In this document: positions 1 to 8,548 of the stretch, piece by piece | Position numbering within the stretch: the first letter of the stretch is position 1 | How the letters are laid out: each line of letters begins with the position of its first letter | Assembly (NCBI RefSeq): GCF_028682635.1 | Contig: NZ_JANHLK010000007.1 | Location: 124,001 to 188,000, forward strand | Direction of reading: 5' to 3' | Length of the DNA: 64,000 bases | Origin: Pseudomonas putida | GTDB taxonomy: Bacteria > Pseudomonadota > Gammaproteobacteria > Pseudomonadales > Pseudomonadaceae | Made by a program: the position numbers and the translations under genes | Notes under the pieces: model-generated | What the model saw: only the letters and a program-made list of their open reading frames with translations | Told to the model about the DNA's origin: nothing | The model's database searches: none

Positions 1-1
1 G

Positions 2-580
2 GGCATCATGGACCCGGTGGACACCAACGACAGCAGCCCCACCGGCAAGGCCTACCAGGAAAACCCGCGCACCGAGAGCGAGATCACCTACCAGTTCGAC
101 CTCGCCGGGGCGAAGATCTACAGCTGGGTCAACGGCAGCTACCAGACCTCGGACAATACCGATTCCACCGTCGACACCGTCACGTCCAAAGGCGTCGGTT
201 ACGGCGTGCAGGCGAAGATGGGCGGCTTGTCCCTGACCGGCTCCGGTTTCCAGGCCAAGGGCATCAATCCGTTTTTCACCAACAACGCCGGCGAGCCGAC
301 TCTGCGCAACGTCGACAGCGACGGCTACCTGTTGCAGGGCTCCTACAAGCTGGGCAAGAACCGCATGGCGTTGTCCTACGGCAAGACCAATGACGATGGC
401 AACGGCGTGGTCGGCAGCGGCGCCGACTACGAGACCCGCGGCATCGCGCTGTTCCATGACGTGAACGACAACCTCAAGCTGGTGGCCGAGTACAACCAGT
501 TCGAAATCAACGGCCATGACAACAGTGCGCAGAACGAAGACACCGATACCGTTGCGCTGGGGGCGGTATTGACCTGGTAA
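2..580 (+). CDS. Outer-membrane porin, C-terminal fragment
   Basis: The reading frame is open from the left edge, so the N-terminus lies outside the window and about 192 residues remain. The fragment alternates polar and aromatic residues like amphipathic beta-strands, for example YLLQGSYKL and RGIALFHDV. It ends in VALGAVLTW, a terminal aromatic residue typical of outer-membrane beta-barrels recognised by the BAM complex. It resembles the general Gram-negative porin family more than OprD, but the fragment is too short to be sure. It precedes the alcohol-oxidation cluster and is separated from it by a REP element. Substrate unknown. Confidence 0.7.
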   Translation, partial: GIMDPVDTNDSSPTGKAYQENPRTESEITYQFDLAGAKIYSWVNGSYQTSDNTDSTVDTVTSKGVGYGVQAKMGGLSLTGSGFQAKGINPFFTNNAGEPTLRNVDSDGYLLQGSYKLGKNRMALSYGKTNDDGNGVVGSGADYETRGIALFHDVNDNLKLVAEYNQFEINGHDNSAQNEDTDTVALGAVLTW

Positions 581-588
581 ACCACGAA

Positions 589-665
589 CCCCTTGTAGGA
601 GCCCGGCTTGCCGGCGAAGGCGATTTCTATGACGCCTTCGCCGGCAAGCCGGGCTCCTACAGGGG
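589..665. repeat. REP inverted repeat (family A, GCCGGC core)
   Basis: Two nearly perfect arms of about 33 bases (589-622 and 633-665), built on TGTAGGAGCCCGGCTTGCCG, form a strong hairpin directly after the porin stop codon. It probably acts as a 3' mRNA stabiliser or terminator. Confidence 0.85.
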
Positions 666-731
666 GGTGGTGTTCGCGGGATCTGCGACACAGCTCTCAT
701 CCCATTGAAGCGGCTACCTGCTACCCAAGTA

Positions 732-738
732 GCATTCG
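732..738 (+). promoter_or_regulatory. GCATTCG box upstream of nosP
   Basis: GCATTCG lies 60 bases before the nosP start, inside a 12-mer AAGTAGCATTCG (727-738) that recurs exactly upstream of pqqA. A possible -10 (TACACT) follows after about 19 bases, so the box sits near the -35 position. It is an inferred activator site, perhaps for ErbR. Confidence 0.4.
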
Positions 739-798
739 TGGCCCTTCGCAGGCTTCGTACACTCGTGCCTCATACACACGCACCTGCGAGGGGCGACC

Positions 799-1962
799 AT
801 GCAGCAGGTCCAGAACGATGGGATCGTCAGTGCGATGTCCCAGGCCACCGATCCCCAACAGGTGGCGCAGGAGCTGGCGCGGCAGTTGCTGCACCCGCAC
901 CTGGGGTTCGTGTTGTTCTTCTGCTCCGCCGAATACGACTTGCAGGCCCTGGGCGGCGCCTTGCAACAAGGGTTCGGCGGGATACGCCTGGCGGGGTGCA
1001 CCAGCGCCGGGGAAATCACCCCGCAGGGTTATGGGCGCAATTGCGTGACGGCGGTGGGCTTCGATCATCGTTACTTTTCCATCGCCCTGGAACTGATCGA
1101 CGAAATGGAGCACTTCAGCCTGATCGACGCGCAGCAGATGGTCGAGCGCCTGGTCAACGGCTGTCGCAGCAATACCCTGGCCCCGATCAAGGGCAACAGC
1201 TTTGCCCTGACCTTGCTCGATGGCCTGTCCAGCCGCGAGGAAATGGTCCTCGCCGCCTTGAGTGCGGCGTTGGGCGACATTCCGCATTTCGGCGGCTCGG
1301 CCGGTGACGACAACTACCTGACCCACACCCATGTCTACTTCGACGGCGGCTTTCGCAGCGGTGCGGCGGTGGTGGTGCTGGTCAATACCTGGCTGGACTT
1401 CGAAGTGTTCACCACCCATCACATCCTGCCGCGCGCGGAGAAGCTGGTGGTCACCGGCGCCGACAGCACCTCGCGGCGAGTCTTCGAACTCAACGCCGAG
1501 CCGGCCGCCGCCGAGTACGCCCGGCACATCGGCGTGCCGGTGGCCGAGCTCGACCACCGGATCTTCGCCGCACACCCCCTGGCGGTGCGCATCAACGATC
1601 AATACTACGTTCGCGCCATCCAGCAGGTGCATCCGGACCTGAGCCTGAGTTTTTATTGCGCCGTAGAGAACGGCATCGTCCTCACCGCCATGACCCCGGG
1701 GCCGATGCTGCCGAACCTGCAACGCCTGTTCGACGGCTTGCAGGAGCGCCTCGGCGACCTGTTGTTGACCATCGGTTGTGACTGTTTCCTCAGGCGCCTG
1801 GAGCTGGAAGACTCCGGCAGCCTGGAGCAGATCGGCAGTTTCCTGCGCGAACAGCGGGTGATGGGCTTCAACACCTACGGAGAACAGTTCAATGGCATGC
1901 ACATCAACCAGACCTTCACCGGCGTTGCCATTGCCCGCGGCCGCTCCCTTGGACAGCGCTGA
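799..1962 (+). CDS. nosP: FIST-domain sensor protein, NosP-like
   Basis: This 387-residue cytoplasmic protein has FIST N and FIST C sensor domains. Features include an N-terminal block with GCTSAGEITPQGYG (about residues 72-85), a central GGSAGDDNYL (about 165-174) and a C-terminal CDCFLRRLELE. It occupies the position of P. aeruginosa PA1975 (NosP), a haem-binding nitric-oxide sensor that controls the neighbouring kinase NahK. The kinase gene overlaps the end of this one, so the two are probably co-transcribed and translationally coupled. The family and context are clear. Haem binding is inferred from the P. aeruginosa protein, and no haem ligand is identified here. Confidence 0.8.
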   Translation: MQQVQNDGIVSAMSQATDPQQVAQELARQLLHPHLGFVLFFCSAEYDLQALGGALQQGFGGIRLAGCTSAGEITPQGYGRNCVTAVGFDHRYFSIALELIDEMEHFSLIDAQQMVERLVNGCRSNTLAPIKGNSFALTLLDGLSSREEMVLAALSAALGDIPHFGGSAGDDNYLTHTHVYFDGGFRSGAAVVVLVNTWLDFEVFTTHHILPRAEKLVVTGADSTSRRVFELNAEPAAAEYARHIGVPVAELDHRIFAAHPLAVRINDQYYVRAIQQVHPDLSLSFYCAVENGIVLTAMTPGPMLPNLQRLFDGLQERLGDLLLTIGCDCFLRRLELEDSGSLEQIGSFLREQRVMGFNTYGEQFNGMHINQTFTGVAIARGRSLGQR

Positions 1963-4525
1963 ACTGCGGGCGCAAATCGCCGTCCTGCAGCACGACAATC
2001 AGAAACTGCAGCGCATCAACGCGGCGCTGATCGAGCGCATCGAGTCCGGCATCACCCGCGGCAACGATCCCTATGCCGCGTTCCAGCATTCGGTGGTGCT
2101 GGCCGAGCAGGTGCGTGAACGCACCGATGCCTTGAACCAGGCCATGGCCGAGCTCAAGGCGGGCAACCACCTGCTCAGCGAAGCCCGCCTGCGTGCCGAA
2201 ACCGCCCATCAACACCTGATCGACGCCATCGAGAGCATTTCCGATGCCTTCGTGCTGTTCGATGCCGATCAACGCATTGTCCTGTTTAACAGCCGCTTCA
2301 GGGCGTTCTGGACCCACAGCCGGGTGCGGATCAACGCCGGCATGCGCCTGGGCGAGGTCAAGCGCCTGATGATGAACAACGGGCCGTTTACCGAGGAGCC
2401 GCGCGGGCACGCCGATGAGAACCTGCTGTATCGCCTGCAGGACGGGCGCTGGCTGCAGGTCAGCGAGCGGCCGACCCAGGAGGGCGGGCGGGTGATCCTG
2501 TTCACCGACATCACCGACGTCAAGCAGAGCGAAACCATGCGCCGCGAGCAGGCGGTGGCGCAGAAGTCGCACTTGCTGCAACGGGCGGTGGACAACCTGT
2601 CCCAAGGCGTGGCCATGGTCAACGCCGAGGGCATCCTGGAGCTGTGGAACCGGCGGTTCCTGGAACTCAGCGGCCTGGCGCCGGTGGCGGCCCATCGGCC
2701 CTTTGCCGAAGTCATCGCCGACAGCGAGTTGACCCTGCTGACCCCGGCCAGTCGTGGCGCGAACGGGCGTCCCGTGCAGGATTGCGAACAGCGCCTGTAC
2801 GATGGCCGGGTCCTGGAAATTCGCACCCATCCACTGCCGGCCGGTGGTTTCGTCAACACCTTCACCGACATCACTGAGCGCTACCAGCACGCCCAGGCCC
2901 TGAGCGAAAGCGAGCGCTGGATTCGCCTGATCACCGACCATGTGCCCGCGCTGATCGCCTACCTCAATGCCGACCTGGTCTACGAGTTCACCAACAAGGT
3001 CTACGAAGAATGGTACTGCTGGCCGCGCGGCGTGATGCTCGGCCAGAGCCTGCGCCAGGTGCACAGCGAGCAGCATTACCAGCGCCTGGAGTCCTACGTG
3101 GCCAGGGCGCTGGCCGGGGAGAGCGTGACCTTCGAATTCGCCGAGACCAACGTCAACAACCAGGAGCGCTACATGTTGCGCTCCTACGTGCCCAATCGCC
3201 TGGCCAGTGGCGAGGTGGTGGGGATCTTCGTGTTGATCCGCGACATCACCGAACGCCGGCGTACCGCCGAAGCGCTGCACCAGGCCTATCAGAACCTCGA
3301 ACTGCGGGTGCGCGAACGCACCGCCGAACTGACCCAGCTCAACGACCAGTTGCTGCGTGAAATCGACGAGCGCCGGCGGGTCGAGTCACGCTTGCGTGAG
3401 GCCAAACTGGAGGCGGAACAGGCCAACCTGTCGAAGACCAAGTTCCTCGCCGCGGTCAGTCACGACCTGCTGCAACCGCTGAACGCCGCGCGGTTGTTCA
3501 CCAGCGCCTTGCTGGAGCGCCGCGAGCCTATCGCCAACGAGCATCTGGTGCGCAATGTCAGCAATTCCCTGGAAGATGTGGAGAGTCTGCTGGGCACCCT
3601 GGTGGATATTTCCAAGCTCGATGCCGGCGTGATCAAGGCCGATGTGGCGCCGTTCGCCTTGAGCGAACTGCTGGAAAATCTCGCCGCCGAATACACCGAG
3701 GTGGCGCGCAGCGAGGGCCTGCAACTGCATTTCATCCCCTGTTCGGCACTGGTGCGCAGCGACATCCAGTTACTGGCGCGCATCCTGCGCAATCTGTTGA
3801 GCAACGCCATTCGCTACACCTACAGCGGTCGTGTGGTGCTGGGTTGTCGGCGGCATCAAAGCAGCCTGTCGATCGAGGTCTGGGACAGCGGCATGGGCAT
3901 TGCCGAAAATCGCCTGGAAGAAATCTTCCAGGAGTTCAAGCGCGGCGACGTGCAACGTCCGGATCAGGATCGTGGGTTGGGCCTGGGGCTGGCGATTGTC
4001 GAGAAAATCGCCGGCATCCTCGGGCACCGCATCCACGTGCGTTCATGGCCGGGCCGGGGCTCGATGTTCGCAGTGGAGGTGCCAATCAGCGCCACCGCGC
4101 CCAAGCCATTGCCGAGCCTGCCGATGAGCGAACCGATGCTCGAACGGCTGCGCGGGGCGCGGGTCTGGGTGCTGGACAACGATGCGACCATTTGCGCGGG
4201 CATGCGCACGTTGCTCGAAGGCTGGGGCTGCCGGGTGGTGACGGCGTTGTCGGAAGATGACCTGGCGCGGCAAGTGGACAACTACCATGCTGGCGCCGAC
4301 CTGTTGATTGCCGACTATCACCTGGACAACGACCAGAACGGCGTCGATGCCGTCGCGCGGATCAACGCCCGCCGCGCCTGCGCGATCCCGGCCATGATGA
4401 TCACCGCCAATTACAGCAACGAGCTCAAGCAGCAGATCCGCGAACTGGGGCATACCCTGATGCACAAGCCGGTGCGGCCGATGAAGCTGAAGACGGCGAT
4501 GAGTCATTTGCTCGCCAGGCCATGA
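1892..4525 (+). CDS. nahK: PAS-containing hybrid sensor histidine kinase (NahK/ErcS'-like)
   Basis: This is an 877-residue soluble hybrid kinase with no membrane segments. An N-terminal coiled coil is followed by three PAS-like modules (roughly residues 110-215, 230-330 and 345-460). The HisKA domain has SHDLLQPLNAAR with His524. The HATPase domain has NLLSNAIRYT and GLGLGLAIVEKI, and a C-terminal receiver domain has the acceptor motif LIADYHLD. It matches PA1976 (NahK, ErcS'), which feeds phosphate toward HptB and the alcohol-oxidation regulators. The start overlaps nosP by 71 bases; a TTG at 1949 is an alternative start. It is clearly paralogous to ErcS at the other end of the cluster. Confidence 0.85.
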   Translation: MACTSTRPSPALPLPAAAPLDSAELRAQIAVLQHDNQKLQRINAALIERIESGITRGNDPYAAFQHSVVLAEQVRERTDALNQAMAELKAGNHLLSEARLRAETAHQHLIDAIESISDAFVLFDADQRIVLFNSRFRAFWTHSRVRINAGMRLGEVKRLMMNNGPFTEEPRGHADENLLYRLQDGRWLQVSERPTQEGGRVILFTDITDVKQSETMRREQAVAQKSHLLQRAVDNLSQGVAMVNAEGILELWNRRFLELSGLAPVAAHRPFAEVIADSELTLLTPASRGANGRPVQDCEQRLYDGRVLEIRTHPLPAGGFVNTFTDITERYQHAQALSESERWIRLITDHVPALIAYLNADLVYEFTNKVYEEWYCWPRGVMLGQSLRQVHSEQHYQRLESYVARALAGESVTFEFAETNVNNQERYMLRSYVPNRLASGEVVGIFVLIRDITERRRTAEALHQAYQNLELRVRERTAELTQLNDQLLREIDERRRVESRLREAKLEAEQANLSKTKFLAAVSHDLLQPLNAARLFTSALLERREPIANEHLVRNVSNSLEDVESLLGTLVDISKLDAGVIKADVAPFALSELLENLAAEYTEVARSEGLQLHFIPCSALVRSDIQLLARILRNLLSNAIRYTYSGRVVLGCRRHQSSLSIEVWDSGMGIAENRLEEIFQEFKRGDVQRPDQDRGLGLGLAIVEKIAGILGHRIHVRSWPGRGSMFAVEVPISATAPKPLPSLPMSEPMLERLRGARVWVLDNDATICAGMRTLLEGWGCRVVTALSEDDLARQVDNYHAGADLLIADYHLDNDQNGVDAVARINARRACAIPAMMITANYSNELKQQIRELGHTLMHKPVRPMKLKTAMSHLLARP

Positions 4526-4544
4526 GTTATTTGGTGTTTGTGAG

Positions 4545-4626
4545 GGCCTCTTCGCGAGCAAGCCCGCTCCTACAGGGATCTGCGTCGTACACAAATCCCC
4601 TGTGGGAGCCGGCCTGCCGGCGATGG
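4545..4626. repeat. REP pair (family A) between convergent genes
   Basis: Inverted REP halves (CGCGAGCAAGCCCGCTCC and CTGTGGGAGCCGGCCTGCCG) fill the gap between the convergent stop codons of the hybrid kinase and erbR. It probably serves as a bidirectional terminator. Confidence 0.8.
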
Positions 4627-4646
4627 GAACGACGCGGTCTTCTGTT

Positions 4647-5312
4647 TCAACGCCGCAAATAAGACCCGAAATCAATATCTCCGGCACTCAGGATCGCCTG
4701 CACCCGGTTGTGCACGTTGAGTTTGCGCAGGATTGCCGAGACATGGGCCTTGACCGTGGTTTCGGCGATTTCCAGGGTGTAGGCGATCTGCTTGTTCGAT
4801 TCACCCTTGGTCATCCGCTCCAGCACCTGCAGCTGCTTGCGGGTCAGGGCCTGCAACAGTTCCGGCGGGAAGCTCGGGGCATCGTTCATGCGCCGGTGGG
4901 TGCTGCTTTTGGTGGTGCGGATAATGTCCGGGGGCAGGTAGACATTGCCATTGAGAATCTGCTGGATGGCCTCGGTCATCTGGGCACGGGGCGAGGACTT
5001 GGTGATGAAACCCACCGCGCCGTAGGTGATGGCCTGCAGGACGATCTGCTTGTCCTGCTCGGCGGAGACGATCACCACCGGAATGGTCGGCGCTTCGTTG
5101 CGCAGGTTGATCAGGCCATTGAGCCCGTGCATGCCGGGCATGTTCAGGTCGAGCAGGATCAGGTCCAGGTCATCGTGCTCCTGGGTCAACGCCAGGGCGC
5201 TGTCCAGGTCGGCGGTTTCCATCACCTCGCTACCGGCAAAACCATCGCTGATGACGTTGTGTATGGCTTCGCGAAACAGCGGGTGATCGTCGGCAATCAG
5301 AATTTTGTACAT
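4647..5312 (-). CDS. erbR: LuxR-type response regulator ErbR/AgmR (PedR1)
   Basis: This 221-residue protein has an N-terminal receiver domain (acidic pocket DD at 8-9, acceptor Asp55 in LLDLNMPG) and a C-terminal LuxR/NarL HTH ([20 protein letters not shown], then [18 protein letters not shown]). It corresponds to AgmR/ErbR of P. aeruginosa and PedR1 of P. putida, which activates PQQ synthesis and the aldehyde and alcohol dehydrogenase genes. No partner kinase gene abuts it, so it probably receives phosphate from the soluble hybrid kinases NahK/ErcS. It lies 56 bases downstream of the rhodanese-like gene on the same strand and probably shares its transcript. Confidence 0.88.
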   Translation of the reverse strand: MYKILIADDHPLFREAIHNVISDGFAGSEVMETADLDSALALTQEHDDLDLILLDLNMPGMHGLNGLINLRNEAPTIPVVIVSAEQDKQIVLQAITYGAVGFITKSSPRAQMTEAIQQILNGNVYLPPDIIRTTKSSTHRRMNDAPSFPPELLQALTRKQLQVLERMTKGESNKQIAYTLEIAETTVKAHVSAILRKLNVHNRVQAILSAGDIDFGSYLRR

Positions 5313-5368
5313 GGCCTTTCACCTCATTATTTTGATTATGGTGTGGCAACTACAGGCACGCGTAAAGC

Positions 5369-5926
5369 TCAGGGAAAGGGTTCGGGCAAAGCGGGTGCGA
5401 CCGGCAGGCTGGCGGCTTGCCAGGCGTCGAGGCCATCGCGGTACCAATACAGTGTCTTATAGCCCAAAGAGGCTGCGCGCTTGACGGCGTTCCAGCTCAA
5501 CCAGCAGTCGGCCCGGCAGTAAAAGACCAACGGTTGCGCCGGGTCGCCGGCGGTCAGCTTTTTCAGGTGGTCGGCGAAGTAGTCCTGCCATTGCGCCGTC
5601 AGCTCTCCGTCGCCGGTGTTCGCCAGCCAGTGGCTGCCGGGCAGGTTTTCGTGGGGCTGGTCTTCGATGAAGCGGCCTTGCAGCCATTGGCGACGGTAGA
5701 CGTCGATCAGCAGCGGGCGCGGCTTTTGCCCGAGCAGCGCTTGCAGGCCTGGGGTGTCGATGATGGTCGCGCCTGGCAGTTGTTCCGGCGTGGGGCTGCG
5801 GTACAGGTCGATGCGATAGCCATCGGGGGAAAACAGCGGGGCTTGCGCCTGTGCACCGCCCAGCCACAGGCCCAGCGACAGCGCAGCGAGAGTGGGACGC
5901 AGCAGGTGACGTGAGGCACGCGGCAT
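5369..5926 (-). CDS. Periplasmic rhodanese-like protein of PQQ-dependent catabolism
   Basis: This 185-residue protein has a cleavable signal peptide (LAALSLGLWLGGAQAQA, cleavage near residue 28) and a rhodanese fold. It carries the CRADCW-LSWNAVKRA segment typical of the PQQ-catabolism-associated CXXCW family. The two cysteines and tryptophan sit where rhodaneses hold the active-site loop, suggesting a thiol or sulfur role in the periplasm rather than cyanide detoxification. The family is known only by its co-occurrence with PQQ alcohol dehydrogenases. It lies upstream of erbR and has its own promoter region (5927-6044) containing both cluster motifs described here. Confidence 0.8.
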   Translation of the reverse strand: MPRASRHLLRPTLAALSLGLWLGGAQAQAPLFSPDGYRIDLYRSPTPEQLPGATIIDTPGLQALLGQKPRPLLIDVYRRQWLQGRFIEDQPHENLPGSHWLANTGDGELTAQWQDYFADHLKKLTAGDPAQPLVFYCRADCWLSWNAVKRAASLGYKTLYWYRDGLDAWQAASLPVAPALPEPFP

Positions 5927-5979
5927 GGGGTCTGGTCCTTATAGTTATGCAGCCATTACATGCCAGTCGCGAGGCGTTG

Positions 5980-5986
5980 GGAATGC
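5980..5986 (-). promoter_or_regulatory. GCATTC-type box upstream of the rhodanese/erbR unit
   Basis: On the minus strand GCATTCC begins at 5986 and ends 54 bases before the start codon, with a possible -10 (TGTAAT) about 19 bases further on. This matches the layout at nosP, pexaC and ppqqA. It differs from the other boxes at its last base. Confidence 0.3.
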
Positions 5987-6008
5987 GACGATAGACAGGT
6001 AGGACCAG

Positions 6009-6022
6009 TACTAAAGTATTAA
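6009..6022. promoter_or_regulatory. Weak copy of the TACCAAGG motif
   Basis: TACTAAAGTATTAA lies between the rhodanese gene and the ABC permease gene. Including its two flanking AG bases it matches the copy at 9811 in about 12 of 16 positions. It is AT-rich, so chance similarity is possible. Confidence 0.25.
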
Positions 6023-6044
6023 TTTTCCATGCTCAATTTCGTGG

Positions 6045-6836
6045 TCAGGTGGATTTGCGCAGGGCGGCATGTTGAGGGTTGAAGGTGAGTACGGCCAGTA
6101 GCGAAAACAGCAGGGTCAGGCCCACGCACACCGCCAACGCCAGCGGATTGAACCGCTCATACAAGGCAAAACGCACCAGCTCTACCGCATGGGAAAACGG
6201 GTTCAGCGCGCACAACCAGTACAGCCACTCGCTGGCCTCGCGCATTTTCCACAGCGGATAGAGCGCCGATGACAGGAAAAACAGCGGGAAGATGACGAAG
6301 TTCATCACCCCGGCGAAGTTCTCCAGCTGGCGGATCGCGTTCGACAGCAACAGGCCCAGGGCGCTGAGCATCAAGGCCACCAGCAGCAACACTGGCAGGG
6401 CCAGCAGCAACCCCATGACCGGCGGCTGCACGCCGTAGAGCCAGGCAATCGCCAGGAAGGCATACACCTGCAGCAGCGAAATCAGCGATGTGGCCAGTAG
6501 CTTGCTGCACAGCAGGAAGGTGCGGGGCAGGGGGCTGGTGAGCAGCACGCGCATGCTGCCCATCTCGCGGTCGTAGACCATCGACAGTGACCCCTGCATG
6601 CCGTTGAACAGCAGGATCATGCAGGCCAGCCCGGGGATGATGTAGACCTCGTACGGGATGTAGGTGTCGTAGGGTTCGATGATGGCGATGCCCAGCGCGG
6701 CGCGAAAGCCCGCGGCGAACACCAGCAGCCATAGCAATGGCCGCACCAGGGCGCTGAGAAACCGCGTGCGTTGCAGCACGAAACGCAGCCATTCGCGCAG
6801 GACGATGCCGCGCAAACATTGCCAGTACGCGTTCAT
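6045..6836 (-). CDS. ABC transporter permease of the PQQ-alcohol system
   Basis: This 263-residue membrane protein of the ABC-2 exporter permease type has about six hydrophobic segments (for example PLLWLLVFAAGFRAALGI, ISLLQVYAFLAIAWLYG and ALMLSALGLLLSNAI). Its start overlaps the stop of the ATPase gene by four bases (ATGA), so the two are translationally coupled. It belongs to the permease family that always accompanies PQQ-dependent alcohol dehydrogenases (PedC-like in P. putida). The transported substrate is unknown. Export of a periplasmic factor or of lipid is possible, because the permease is of exporter type. Confidence 0.82.
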   Translation of the reverse strand: MNAYWQCLRGIVLREWLRFVLQRTRFLSALVRPLLWLLVFAAGFRAALGIAIIEPYDTYIPYEVYIIPGLACMILLFNGMQGSLSMVYDREMGSMRVLLTSPLPRTFLLCSKLLATSLISLLQVYAFLAIAWLYGVQPPVMGLLLALPVLLLVALMLSALGLLLSNAIRQLENFAGVMNFVIFPLFFLSSALYPLWKMREASEWLYWLCALNPFSHAVELVRFALYERFNPLALAVCVGLTLLFSLLAVLTFNPQHAALRKST

Positions 6837-7564
6837 TGGGCAGCTCCTGAGGTGGTCAGGCGAGTGAAGGCCGAGTCCAGGTCGCCGCCGTGCTCCAGGC
6901 TCAGTGCGTCGGCCTGTCCGCTGGCCACCAGGCGGCCCTGATGGAGGATCAACAGGTCATCGCTGGCCTGTACTTCGTCGAGCAGGTGGGTGGTCCAGAG
7001 CACGCTGATGCGTTGCTCGTGGCACAGCTTGCGAATGTGCTGGTTGAGCGCCAGGCGACTGGCCGGGTCGAGGCCGGCGCTGGCTTCGTCGAGCAGCAAC
7101 AGGCGCGGCTCGTGCAGCAGTGCACGGGCAATTTCCACTCGACGGCGATGGCCACCATTGAGTTCGCGCACCCGTTCGCCACGGCGCTCGCAAAGGGCCT
7201 GGCGGGCCAGTTCCGCGTCGACCCGCAGGCGCGTCTGGCGCCGGGACAAGCCATGCAGCGCGGCGTGATAACGCAGGTTCTGCTCGACGCTGAGGTCCAG
7301 GTCCAGGGTGCTTTGCTGGAACACCACGCCCAGTTGTTTCAGCGCCGGGCGCGGGGCGCTGCGCAATGAACAGCCGCCGACCCGGATATCCCCGTGCTGC
7401 AGGTCATAGAGCCTTGTCAGCAGCGCGATCAGGGTGGATTTGCCGGCGCCGTTGGGCCCCAGCAGCGCGGCGAAACGCCCGGGCGCCAGGCTGAAGTTCA
7501 CCTGGCGCAGGGCCTCCCGAGGGCCGTAGGCAAAGCTCAGGTCGCTGACTTCCAGGGCGTTCAT
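6833..7564 (-). CDS. ABC transporter ATP-binding protein of the PQQ-alcohol system
   Basis: This 243-residue ATPase has Walker [12 protein letters not shown], a signature region [18 protein letters not shown], Walker B LLLLDEAS and the H-loop WTTHLLDE. The signature is LNGGH rather than LSGGQ, a mild divergence. The start chosen (MNALEVSDL) overlaps the propeller stop codon by four bases; an in-frame start seven codons upstream is less likely. It is encoded between the beta-propeller and permease genes in one minus-strand operon, and drives the adjacent ABC-2 permease. Confidence 0.85.
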   Translation of the reverse strand: MNALEVSDLSFAYGPREALRQVNFSLAPGRFAALLGPNGAGKSTLIALLTRLYDLQHGDIRVGGCSLRSAPRPALKQLGVVFQQSTLDLDLSVEQNLRYHAALHGLSRRQTRLRVDAELARQALCERRGERVRELNGGHRRRVEIARALLHEPRLLLLDEASAGLDPASRLALNQHIRKLCHEQRISVLWTTHLLDEVQASDDLLILHQGRLVASGQADALSLEHGGDLDSAFTRLTTSGAAQ

Positions 7565-8520
7565 GGGGTCACCACCACGCCCCACGGATATCGTCCGACC
7601 TTCACCGATTTGCTGACCTTGAGGCTGTCGACATCGATCACCGAAACGTCACCGCTGACGCCGTTGGTGGCCAGCAGCTGCTTTTGATCCGGGGTGAATG
7701 CCATCTGCCAGACCCGTCGACCCACCAACAGGTAGTCGAGAATCTCGAAAGTTTTGGCATCGATCACCGCCACATGATTGGCCGGGCCGAGCGCGACGAA
7801 GCCGTACTTGCCGTCGGCACTGAGCTTGACGCCCACGGGTTGGACCTTGTCCGGATGCACGCCCTTGATCTGGAAGTTCAGGGTCTTGAGGATCTTGCGG
7901 CTGGCGACGTCGAGGATGGTCACGGTGCCGCCGATTTCCGCCGAAGCCCACAGCTGTGAACCGTCCGGCGAGAACTCGACGAAGCGCGGGCGCTGATCCA
8001 CCAGCGTGCTGTCGGCCAGGGTCTGGGTGCTGGTGTCGATCCAGTGCAGCATGTTGGTGGTTTCGCTGGTGTTCACCGCCCACTTGCCGTCGGGGCTGAC
8101 GGCCATGCCTTCGGGCTCGACGCCGACGTTGATCTGGCCGAGGACCTTGGAGGTCTCGGTGTCGATCACCGTGACCAGCGCATCGTCTTCGTTGGAGACA
8201 TACAGCCAGCGATTGTTGGGGTGCAGGGCGAATTGCTCGGGGTCCTTGCCCGAGGGCAGTTCCTTGATGATCTTGCGGGTGGCCACGTCCATCACCTGGA
8301 CCCGGTCCGAGTCGCTGGCGCAGATGTACAGCAGCTTGTTGTCGTGGGACAGCAGCAGACCACGGGGGCGTTGGCCGACGGGCAGGGTGTCGGTGACTTG
8401 CAGGGTCTGCATGTCGATCAGGCTGAGGCTGTTGTCCTTTTCATTGGAGACCCAGGCGGTGCTGGCGACGGCGTGGCTGGCGGCGAGCAGCAGGGCGCAG
8501 GAAAGAAGAGTGCGGCGCAT
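7561..8520 (-). CDS. Periplasmic YVTN-type beta-propeller protein
   Basis: This 319-residue protein has a signal peptide (LLSCALLLAASHAVAS) followed by about seven repeats containing YVTN-like strands, such as LSLIDMQTLQVTDTLPVG, LYVSNEDDALVTVIDTETS and ATNGVSGDVSVIDVDSLKV. It belongs to the PQQ-ABC-associated repeat family. In this operon it may be a periplasmic scaffold or binding component of the ABC system. It does not carry the tryptophan-docking repeats of quinoproteins, so it is unlikely to bind PQQ catalytically. It sits 28 bases downstream of the binding-protein gene. Confidence 0.8.
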   Translation of the reverse strand: MRRTLLSCALLLAASHAVASTAWVSNEKDNSLSLIDMQTLQVTDTLPVGQRPRGLLLSHDNKLLYICASDSDRVQVMDVATRKIIKELPSGKDPEQFALHPNNRWLYVSNEDDALVTVIDTETSKVLGQINVGVEPEGMAVSPDGKWAVNTSETTNMLHWIDTSTQTLADSTLVDQRPRFVEFSPDGSQLWASAEIGGTVTILDVASRKILKTLNFQIKGVHPDKVQPVGVKLSADGKYGFVALGPANHVAVIDAKTFEILDYLLVGRRVWQMAFTPDQKQLLATNGVSGDVSVIDVDSLKVSKSVKVGRYPWGVVVTP

Positions 8521-8548
8521 GGCAGTTTCCTTGTTGTAGTTGTTGTAT

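Noticed and set aside
721..1998. Long minus-strand frame opposite nosP
   Set aside because: It mirrors codon structure of nosP, has no family signature and low-complexity His/Gln/Val content; an antisense shadow of a high-GC gene.
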